Positions 33,401 to 39,106 of a stretch of DNA of 39,106 nucleotides are shown here, piece by piece. The notes under the pieces were generated by a model. It was not told the DNA's origin. It worked only from the letters and a program-made list of their open reading frames with translations, and searched no databases. The position numbers and the translations under genes were made by a program. Source of the DNA: Candidatus Omnitrophota bacterium. GTDB lineage: Bacteria > Omnitrophota > Gorgyraeia > Zapsychrales > Fredricksoniimonadaceae. Position 1 is the first letter of the stretch; the number at the start of each line of letters is the position of its first letter. The stretch spans positions 1 through 39,106 of the forward strand of contig JADFXW010000006.1 of NCBI GenBank assembly GCA_015233375.1, written 5' to 3'.

Positions 33401-34171
33401 TCATTTTTTAGGATGCTGCCCTGCTAAAATATCCTGGACCATATTCTTTACCTCATCAGAAAAATCTTTCTGTAGTATCCACTCCAAATATTGAGGATCT
33501 TTCTTGGCAATGACCCTCAAAGGCTCTTTTTTAGCATATTTCCCGAAAGTCATATATAAATCGCCATTCCACCAGCGAAACTTGCGCTCATTATCAAAGA
33601 ATTCACCTAATTGTTTATAGTCAAAATCTTTCAGGCCCTCAATATCATCACGAGAAGAAGCATAACGTTTCAACTGTTCTTGAAGTATCGCCAAGGTAGC
33701 CTCGGCATCCGCTGTTGCCCCATGAGCACCTTTGAGCTCTTGATGACAATAAAAAGCATAGGCTGCAGACAGATCCCTGCGTTCATGCAGATGATAAATC
33801 TTTTGGGCGTCATAAACAGTGCGATTTGCGTATTCAAAAGGAATCCCTGCATCAGAAAATTCCCTGGCCAATAAAGGTAGATCAAAACGCTCCACATTAA
33901 AACCGCCTATGTCAGCACCCTCCAAAAACGCTAACACTGCAGGCGCGATACGACTAAAAACAGGAGCGTCTTTAACATCCGCATCAGATATACCTGTCAA
34001 TTCCCTGACCACCTCAGGAATAGGCATGCCTGGATTGACCCGGGTTGAATAACCCTCTTGCCCCCCTTCAGGCAACACCTTAATCATTCCGATTTCAATG
34101 ATCCTGTCTTTTTCAATCCATACACCCGTGGTTTCTAAATCCAAAATCACTAAAGGTCTTGTTAATTTCAT
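33401..34171 (-). CDS. DEDDh 3'-5' exonuclease (DnaQ/ExoX-like)
   Basis: This 256-residue protein has Exo I motif VILDLETTG (Asp11, Glu13), Exo II region IGGFNVERFDLPLLARE with the third Asp, and Exo III HGATADAEATLAIL with catalytic His and Asp. A C-terminal extension (KFRWWNGDLYMTFGKYAKKEPL, DPQYLEWILQKDF) resembles the small domain at the end of ExoX-type exonucleases. It probably degrades DNA 3' ends in repair or proofreading as a stand-alone enzyme. Its start overlaps the ATP-grasp gene stop by 4 nt (ATGA), so it is translated with it, though a functional link is not obvious. Confidence 0.9.
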   Translation of the reverse strand: MKLTRPLVILDLETTGVWIEKDRIIEIGMIKVLPEGGQEGYSTRVNPGMPIPEVVRELTGISDADVKDAPVFSRIAPAVLAFLEGADIGGFNVERFDLPLLAREFSDAGIPFEYANRTVYDAQKIYHLHERRDLSAAYAFYCHQELKGAHGATADAEATLAILQEQLKRYASSRDDIEGLKDFDYKQLGEFFDNERKFRWWNGDLYMTFGKYAKKEPLRVIAKKDPQYLEWILQKDFSDEVKNMVQDILAGQHPKK

Positions 34172-35184
34172 TGACGTGATAATCCCGAATCTAAAATTTT
34201 CTGTATGAGCTCTTCATAACTAATCCCTGCCTTCAAGGCAGATAGGGCCACCTCATCCATCTTGGCAATACAGGGATTTGCATTGGCTTCAATAATATAC
34301 ACCTCACCTTCTGGTGTCAATCGAATATCAAAACGCACGTAACTCTCCAGATCCAAGGCTTGATACGCCCTTTGACAAACGTCATTAATATTGACCATCA
34401 AATCATCTGTCAGGTTAGCCGCCTCAACACTTTTAATGCCCCATTTCCTACGGTAAGCCTCATCCCATTTAGCTTTATAGGTCGCAATCCTGGGCTCTCC
34501 TTCAGGCATCTTCCCAAAAAGCATTTCGCGAAAAGGTAAAACCGTCATCTGTTTGTCCCCTAAAACAGACACATACAGCTCCCTGCCCTCAATATATTCT
34601 TCCGCGATCGCATCCATCTGCATGCTTTCATGAATAAACTTTATTCTATCCATAAAAGCCTGCGGGTTATCCACAATAGAGGCCTGCGAAATCCCGCGAG
34701 AGGCTTCTTCGCACAATGGTTTAATCACCATGGGAAACCTCAACTTGACTAATACCCTTTTTCGTTTCCCACGATAATAAGTATGAAATTTAGACACCTT
34801 AATATGATGAAAATTAAAAATTTTCTTGCTCAAGGCCTTGTTATTACAAACAAAAATGTTCCCGGCGGATGATCCTGTATAAGGGACGCCCATTATCTCA
34901 AGAAGGGCCGCCATGTTTTTCTCGAGCTGGGTTTGGTCATTAAACATCTCCATCATATTAAAAATAATATCTGGTTTATTGACCTGAACCTCTTCAAACA
35001 AAGGCGTGATATCATTATAAACACCTAGCAAAGACACCTCATGCCCTAAAGCCAACAGGGCCTCTTTCACATCTTTTTCCGTGTACATATTATCAGGATC
35101 AGCAAACTCTTCCCTGTAATCATAACCACGAGGTTTCTGATAAGGGCTATAAAAAAGCATGAGGACTTTTAATTTCTTTTTCAT
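34168..35184 (-). CDS. Ddl-like ATP-grasp ligase
   Basis: This 338-residue ATP-grasp enzyme resembles D-Ala-D-Ala ligase: MGVPYTGSSAGNIFVCNNKALSKK split over two motifs, PMVIKPLCEEASRGIS, AEEYIEGRELYVSVLG, and RFDIRLTPEGEVYIIEANANP. True Ddl enzymes have a VNTLPG motif at this last site; here it is IEANANPCIAKMDEVALSA, so the substrate is probably a different carboxylate-amine pair. The N-terminus (PRGYDYREEFADPDNMYTE) is also unlike Ddl. It is 3 nt from the zinc metallopeptidase gene upstream and overlaps the exonuclease downstream. I infer a peptide-type ligase acting with the peptidase. Confidence 0.85.
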   Translation of the reverse strand: MKKKLKVLMLFYSPYQKPRGYDYREEFADPDNMYTEKDVKEALLALGHEVSLLGVYNDITPLFEEVQVNKPDIIFNMMEMFNDQTQLEKNMAALLEIMGVPYTGSSAGNIFVCNNKALSKKIFNFHHIKVSKFHTYYRGKRKRVLVKLRFPMVIKPLCEEASRGISQASIVDNPQAFMDRIKFIHESMQMDAIAEEYIEGRELYVSVLGDKQMTVLPFREMLFGKMPEGEPRIATYKAKWDEAYRRKWGIKSVEAANLTDDLMVNINDVCQRAYQALDLESYVRFDIRLTPEGEVYIIEANANPCIAKMDEVALSALKAGISYEELIQKILDSGLSRQ

Positions 35185-35187
35185 TTT

Positions 35188-36249
35188 TTATGTCTTGTTC
35201 TTTTTAAGCAAGCCTGTGTGCATATAATTCATGGTAATGCTGGCAATATAAACAGACAATTGCATTAAGGCCACTGTCTTATCTCCAGCGACAATCATGT
35301 GCCGCTCTTTGACCCGCAATGCAATCTTCCTTAATAAATCACTGATTATATATTTACGCTCTCCCGTGCATCGGTCAACACTATTTAAAATATTCTTAAA
35401 ATGTGTCCTGATAAGAGCTTCTGCCGTTATCATCCCTTTGTCTTTAATCCGCTCCTTGCTAAAGGCCCACCACTCCTCATCCGTGAGCGGCGTGAATATT
35501 TTTTCTAATTGATCGTCATGGAAATCAGGAAAATTCTCCTGACCCTGTTGATGTTTCTTTTTATAATATTTTTCCAGGGTCATGGTCAAATTCTGCTGTT
35601 GCCAAAGTTTTTTCCCCTTAGGCTTCAAGGGCATTTGCCCTTTTAGCCCGGAAAACAGACTGTCCACATACTCTAATTTCTCAAGGGCCTTCCACCCTTG
35701 ATATTTAGCGCGCCAATCAATCCCTGGTGTTAGCCATACAGCAAAGGTTTCAACAAAGTCTTCGTCTGGATGATACTGAGCGTAGAACCCGTCAAGATGA
35801 TGCACATAACTTTTGCTGTAGGGCTTAAATTTATAAGACCCGCTGTATTCTTTTTTAGGAGAACCAAACACCTTCTTCCATTCTTTTTTCTTGTGTAAAT
35901 CATAGGCATAGGAAAAGGCATGGCCTGCTTCATGGCGCAAAAGCTGCATACACCATAAATGCCCCTCCCCTTCAGCCTCAAGCATCATGCGCCGCTCAAG
36001 CCTAATCAAGGCAGGATGCGCCAAATAAAAGGGTATCCCAATCGCCACCTCTCCCTCTGGGGTCAACCATTCATCAGCCAAATAACATTCTGGATGAAAC
36101 ACCAAGCCCTTGGCATCAATCTGGGCATAAAGTTCTTTAACACAAGATTCCAGCCAAGTCCCCTCGAGCACAAGAGGAAGGTCCTTGATACTGGTCTTTA
36201 ATAATTCTTCTTCAGAAATGGTTTCAAGATCAATGTGATTGGGGGTCAT
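35188..36249 (-). CDS. Putative zinc-binding metallopeptidase
   Basis: This protein of about 353 residues has the zinc motif HEAGHAFSYAYDL (HExxH with catalytic Glu) and, about 60 residues later, DEDFVETFAVWLTPG, whose Glu is the probable third ligand. This matches the 'putative zinc-binding metallopeptidase' family. No signal peptide is seen, so it is probably cytoplasmic. The frame is open to 36294 (MMPKNCF), but I prefer ATG 36249 (MTPNHIDLE); neither has a clear ribosome-binding site. It overlaps the preceding hypothetical gene and lies 3 nt before the Ddl-like ligase, so the pair is probably made together. Confidence 0.8.
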   Translation of the reverse strand: MTPNHIDLETISEEELLKTSIKDLPLVLEGTWLESCVKELYAQIDAKGLVFHPECYLADEWLTPEGEVAIGIPFYLAHPALIRLERRMMLEAEGEGHLWCMQLLRHEAGHAFSYAYDLHKKKEWKKVFGSPKKEYSGSYKFKPYSKSYVHHLDGFYAQYHPDEDFVETFAVWLTPGIDWRAKYQGWKALEKLEYVDSLFSGLKGQMPLKPKGKKLWQQQNLTMTLEKYYKKKHQQGQENFPDFHDDQLEKIFTPLTDEEWWAFSKERIKDKGMITAEALIRTHFKNILNSVDRCTGERKYIISDLLRKIALRVKERHMIVAGDKTVALMQLSVYIASITMNYMHTGLLKKNKT

Positions 36250-36868
36250 TGGAATACTGCTTTTGTAGCCTCTGAAGCAATTCTTCGGCATCATTGAGGA
36301 TCTTGGGATCAGCCAACTTTAATGTGTCCATGTCTTTTTTAAAAACCCTTAAGGCGGACATAAGACGGCGGACACTCTGCTCATGACGGGCTTCACGCTC
36401 TTCCTCAGGGTTTACTTTTTTGCGTTCTTTAATGATAGCGGTCAAATCTTTACGGACAACAGAGGCTTCCTTGCCTTTTTCAAAAATATCCTTCCGTAAT
36501 TTTGTATAATCATCTCGGGTTAATTCTTTTTTGGTACGAGCCAAACGCAAAACATCCAAGCCCTCAACTCCTGGGACATGGACCGTTTCCCGTTCTTTCG
36601 CGAACTCCTTCTTTAAATAAACAGGCTCGTCCTGCTCCACAAAAAAGTAAGTCTTGACCAACTTTAAAGCCAAGGGTTTTTTAAGGCCAAGTTCCCTAAT
36701 CACATAATCTTCAAATTTTTCAAAACCCCAACCTAGATACAACTTATCTCGCCAAACACCATAAAGCCCCTGGCCTAATTCAATCCACGATAACTTAAAA
36801 TTTTTGGCATACAAGGCGATATGCGCACGAAGCGCATCAGAAGATTCCATCATAGAGCTCATAGTCAC
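36230..36868 (-). CDS. Hypothetical helical protein
   Basis: I do not recognise this 212-residue protein. The N-terminal half contains ALYAKNFKLSWIELGQGLYGVWRDKLYLGWGF-like segments that look like a small helical DNA- or protein-binding module (WGFEKFEDYVIRELGLKKPLALKLVKTYFFV). The C-terminal half is strongly charged and predicted coiled coil (REARHEQSVRRLMSALRVFKKDMDTL). The annotated start is GTG; ATG codons two and five residues on are alternatives. It overlaps the metallopeptidase start by about 20 nt and follows the surface-protein C-terminal piece by 8 nt. Confidence 0.6.
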   Translation of the reverse strand: MTMSSMMESSDALRAHIALYAKNFKLSWIELGQGLYGVWRDKLYLGWGFEKFEDYVIRELGLKKPLALKLVKTYFFVEQDEPVYLKKEFAKERETVHVPGVEGLDVLRLARTKKELTRDDYTKLRKDIFEKGKEASVVRKDLTAIIKERKKVNPEEEREARHEQSVRRLMSALRVFKKDMDTLKLADPKILNDAEELLQRLQKQYSNDPQSH

Positions 36869-36876
36869 TTTTTCTA

Positions 36877-37488
36877 TTAATTGAGAGTGTTATCCGTCAC
36901 CTCTGTCCCACCCCATTCAACGACCGTGAAACCTTGACGTTTAAATGGTTTGAAGACTTGAGGCTTGACGGCCATTGGTTGAGTTAAAGGTTGGTACACC
37001 ATCAACACCCTTAACAGGCTATCCGGTTTTGGTGTTATATTCATCTGGGCTATTTGGGCATATTCTGTTTGAGCAAAATGAATTAAATTGTATTTATTGA
37101 CCATTAATCTCGGATACCAATAAACAATAAATTCATTATACTCTCGTGGTGTAAAGCCCATGGACCTTAAAGCTTCCTTTAAGAATTGCTCTGTCTTTGA
37201 ACCCTCTACAACAAATCCTTCTGACATATCATAGCTCTTTTTCCCTTTTCCTTCCCAGAATATATAACTATATTCTTGATTATCAGCAAGATTAATCACC
37301 TTCCCATCAGGAAACGCCTTAATATTCCATCCTTGAAGAACAGGATTATAGGGAGGATAAGAAACAACAATATCGCCTGCATATTCAAGACGCACAGATA
37401 TTTTCTCTTCTTTAGGAGGATAAAAATAAATCACAGGTTTACCTACTCTCCATGAGTTGAGTTTCCTCCCCCTCCAGTAGTGCCACAA
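36877..37488 (-). CDS. C-terminal domain of a surface protein (KPVIYFYP-type), in a shifted frame
   Basis: The 203-residue frame opens at a TTG with no convincing ribosome-binding site. From NSWRVGKPVIYFYPPKEE on it matches a domain I know from many candidate-phylum proteins: SYPPYNPVLQGWNIKAFPDG, YIFWEGKGKKSYD, NEFIVYWYPRLMVNKYNLIHF split in two motifs, ITPKPDSLLRVLMVYQPL, and RQGFTVVEWGGTEV. In those proteins it is normally the end of a longer secreted or surface protein. The Cys-rich frame just upstream runs into it in the +0 frame and stops at 37443, so this is probably the severed end of that protein. The function of the domain is unknown. Confidence 0.7.
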   Translation of the reverse strand: MWHYWRGRKLNSWRVGKPVIYFYPPKEEKISVRLEYAGDIVVSYPPYNPVLQGWNIKAFPDGKVINLADNQEYSYIFWEGKGKKSYDMSEGFVVEGSKTEQFLKEALRSMGFTPREYNEFIVYWYPRLMVNKYNLIHFAQTEYAQIAQMNITPKPDSLLRVLMVYQPLTQPMAVKPQVFKPFKRQGFTVVEWGGTEVTDNTLN

Positions 37489-38750
37489 ACTCCCCCATTA
37501 CAGCTTCCCCCTGGGCAAGGCGCTTGCCCCCATTGCCCGCAAGCAGGACCAGGACAAACATCAGCGACATCGGGTGCCCCATATTTACACGTATGACCTG
37601 GTTTACATGAGGTTTGGCCAGCACCTCCGCAGACATTAGGTGCTGTATAACAATTACTCCCTGTGCAATTACATATGCCTTGATAACTACAACCAACCCC
37701 TCCCTCATTACATAAGCCTCCTGAGCAACAGAGTTGTCCATAGCCTCCGCATATTGTACAACTACCTGCAGAAGTGGAATCATTATTACAAATGCCGAAA
37801 CAACAAAGACCAACACCACCCTGGCACTTGCTCCCACATCCATTGCAATTATTAGGATCTGTCTGAAGACTCGTACATTGACCATTACAACAGGCGCCAG
37901 CGCAAGGTTGACCGTTACAAGTCCCTCCTGTTCCTGTACCAGATCCTGTCCCGCCACCACCGCCACATTTAGACCTACCGCCGTCTGTACTACAGGCGCC
38001 ACAACATCCACCACCACCCGCACAGCTACCAACATAATTCCCGTCCCCAACACACGCGACACACTGACCTTGACTATTAGCTTTTGTTCCTGGAGGACAA
38101 GAAGTACAAGTACCCCCACCGCAAGATGTTCCATTAGGACAGACATTACCACAACTGCCACAATTGTTATTATCACCCTGAGGATTTACACAAGCACCGT
38201 TACAAGAAATACCAGGAGCCTGACACCCATTCCCTGTTCCTGTACCTGTTCCTGTACCACAATTCACCTGACACTGCCCACTACAACAATTTTGGCCGCC
38301 AGGGCACATATTATTACAAACGCCACAATTAGCACGATCCGCCCCCATTGTATTCAAACACTGACCATTACAACAGGTCAAATTAGGAGGGCATGGTTGA
38401 GTTGGACTACACGATGAGACTACTAAACAGGTTCCGCTGCCTGGATCAAAATTTGTCCCTGCAGGACAAATACACTGACTTCCGTTAAAACAAACCATCC
38501 CAGATCCACCTGCACAAGCAACACCATCACAGCATGGTTGCTGATAACCACCACATGGAGATCCTGTACCCTCTAAACAAGGACAAACATTACCCGCATC
38601 AGGTGCCCCATATTGACACGCTTGCCCATTTAGACAAGCCGGTTGACCACATCCACCACACGGACCAGGAGGTGTGGCACAATTATTCCCTTGACAATTA
38701 CATATGCCTTGCGGACTACAACCAATCCCTGGATCATTACATAAACCTCC
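37443..38750 (-). CDS. Cys-rich repeat segment of the surface protein
   Basis: This is the longest uninterrupted piece of the Cys-rich frame (about 435 codons after the TAA at 38751). The first ATG is at 38498, inside a repeat, so it is not a natural start. The sequence is built of disulphide-type repeats such as CCNGQCLNTMGADRANCG, GACVNPQGDNNNCGSCG and CCNGQCTSLQTDPNNCNGCG, with GTGTGTG spacers. It resembles eukaryotic-like cysteine-knot repeats found in bacterial surface proteins. It ends STHGE-stop where the conserved C-terminal domain begins in another frame. Confidence 0.6.
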   Translation of the reverse strand, partial: GGLCNDPGIGCSPQGICNCQGNNCATPPGPCGGCGQPACLNGQACQYGAPDAGNVCPCLEGTGSPCGGYQQPCCDGVACAGGSGMVCFNGSQCICPAGTNFDPGSGTCLVVSSCSPTQPCPPNLTCCNGQCLNTMGADRANCGVCNNMCPGGQNCCSGQCQVNCGTGTGTGTGNGCQAPGISCNGACVNPQGDNNNCGSCGNVCPNGTSCGGGTCTSCPPGTKANSQGQCVACVGDGNYVGSCAGGGGCCGACSTDGGRSKCGGGGGTGSGTGTGGTCNGQPCAGACCNGQCTSLQTDPNNCNGCGSKCQGGVGLCCFGICNNDSTSAGSCTICGGYGQLCCSGGLCNEGGVGCSYQGICNCTGSNCYTAPNVCGGAGQTSCKPGHTCKYGAPDVADVCPGPACGQWGQAPCPGGSCNGGVCGTTGGGGNSTHGE

Positions 38751-38753
38751 TTA

Positions 38754-39092
38754 ACAGCAGGGAGCTCCAAATGCTCCACACCCTGTACAAGCACCAGCAA
38801 CCCCTCCCATATCACACTGGCCTCCACAACAAGCAACACCACCAATGGCATAGCAACTATTCCCACAAAAACCACAATTCACAGGATCTACGTGAGTATT
38901 GGTACATGTGCCATTACAACAGGATGAGCCAACAGGGCAAGTAAGACCATTACAAGTCTCTCCTGTCCCAGTCCCAGTTCCTGTACCTGAACACAGACAA
39001 ACTCCATGTCCCGGTGTAGTATCAAAGGGGCATCCTTCAGGACAAACACACTGGCCTCCAAAACCTCCAACTAATGATAATCCTCCACAATG
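38754..39092 (-). pseudogene. N-terminal-side Cys-rich fragment between two in-frame stops
   Basis: This is 113 codons of the same frame between TAA 39093-39095 and TAA 38751-38753. It encodes FGGQCVCPEGCPFDTTPGHG, a GTGTGTGTG spacer, and CNGLTCPVGSSCCNGTC, ending at GAFGAPCC-stop. It contains no start codon placed where a protein could begin, so it is a fragment of the larger gene. Confidence 0.55.
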
Positions 39093-39106
39093 TTATTCAT
39101 GTGGGG

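Larger units (their letters stand above)
36877..39106 (-). pseudogene. Disrupted Cys-rich repeat surface protein (whole locus, 5' end outside window)
   Basis: One reading frame from the window edge to 37443 encodes continuous Cys/Gly-rich repeats (CCNGQC, NCGxCGxxC, GTGTGTG linkers). It is interrupted by TAA at 39093-39095 and TAA at 38751-38753, and it ends at TAG 37443 while the C-terminal domain continues in the -1 frame (37488 to 36877). Continuing similarity across each break shows one ancestral gene. A tandem duplication of about 1040 nt is visible (38990-38560 and 37955-37550). Breaks may be true decay, recoding, or assembly error. Confidence 0.65.

Noticed and set aside
34168-35184. 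Calling the ATP-grasp enzyme D-alanine--D-alanine ligase (ddl)
   Set aside because: The VNTLPG substrate-site motif is replaced by IEANANPCIAK, and no cell-wall precursor genes are adjacent.
37439-38176. A 245-codon minus-strand frame rich in Val
   Set aside because: It overlaps the Cys-rich frame throughout in another phase; the Val-rich, low-complexity translation is a frame shadow.
37734-38417. A 227-codon plus-strand open frame
   Set aside because: It is the complement of the Cys-rich repeats; its Thr/Ile-rich composition comes from reversed TGT and GGT codons, and no ribosome-binding site precedes it.
38534-38944. A 136-codon plus-strand open frame rich in His and Tyr
   Set aside because: Again antisense to Cys-rich repeats, with no similarity to any family and no start signal.
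36877-39106. Stop-codon reassignment as an explanation for the in-frame TAA codons
   Set aside because: Many intact genes in the window end at TAA with correct family lengths, and tRNA content gives no support for a changed code.

Overview
The window looks like chromosome from a Candidatus Omnitrophota (OP3-type) bacterium. This rests on a very large exported protein of a style I associate with that phylum, tandem alginate-export-type porins, a ParA-CBM48 fusion, and the mix of envelope genes. The assignment is inference from protein style, not from a marker gene. Every gene I can support lies on the minus strand, so transcription runs from high to low coordinates. Plus-strand open frames look like shadows. 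The replicon appears Gram-negative (porins, TamB-like protein, SPOR protein).

Layout in transcription order. (1) 39106-33401: a long Cys-rich surface-protein gene broken by in-frame stops and a frameshift ahead of a conserved C-terminal domain; then a hypothetical protein, a zinc metallopeptidase, a Ddl-like ATP-grasp ligase and a DEDDh exonuclease, tightly packed. (2) 33316-28341: SPOR protein, single-domain response regulator, possible CheX-like protein, PEP carboxykinase (pckA), MarC, short TamB-like protein. (3) 28185-23613: pstS-pstC-pstA-pstB-phoU for high-affinity phosphate uptake, preceded by an 11-bp-periodic Pho-box-like array. A REP-like double hairpin sits between pstS and pstC, and a 170-bp inverted-repeat element sits between pstB and phoU. 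(4) 23294-18805: three tandem paralogous porins with a good sigma70 promoter, a long structured leader, a hairpin after each of the first two genes and a true terminator after the third. (5) 18576-16014: membrane protein with a beta-sandwich ectodomain, ParA-type ATPase fused to a glycogen-binding CBM48 domain, DUF4870-like membrane protein, Lys-rich protein with an EF-Tu-like barrel. (6) 15937-5213: a long closely spaced cluster glyS, ppdK, sigma factor, HTH-less LacI-like protein, apt, TPR protein, tRNA-Arg, NRAMP-like transporter, small membrane protein, detached MgtE-N/CBS regulator. (7) 5057-1776: 1093-residue exported protein with a MidA-type methyltransferase domain and several in-frame palindromic repeat insertions. 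(8) 1622-257: EamA transporter and a ferredoxin-nitroreductase. (9) tRNA-Pro with its own promoter.

Metabolically, ppdK and pckA both work at the PEP node, so the cell can interconvert pyruvate, oxaloacetate and PEP. The most unusual parts are the ParA-CBM48 locus, the NRAMP-like carrier beside a stand-alone MgtE-type sensor, the inverted-repeat element inside the pst operon, the repeat-riddled methyltransferase gene, and the disrupted Cys-rich gene whose internal duplication shows which base created one stop codon.
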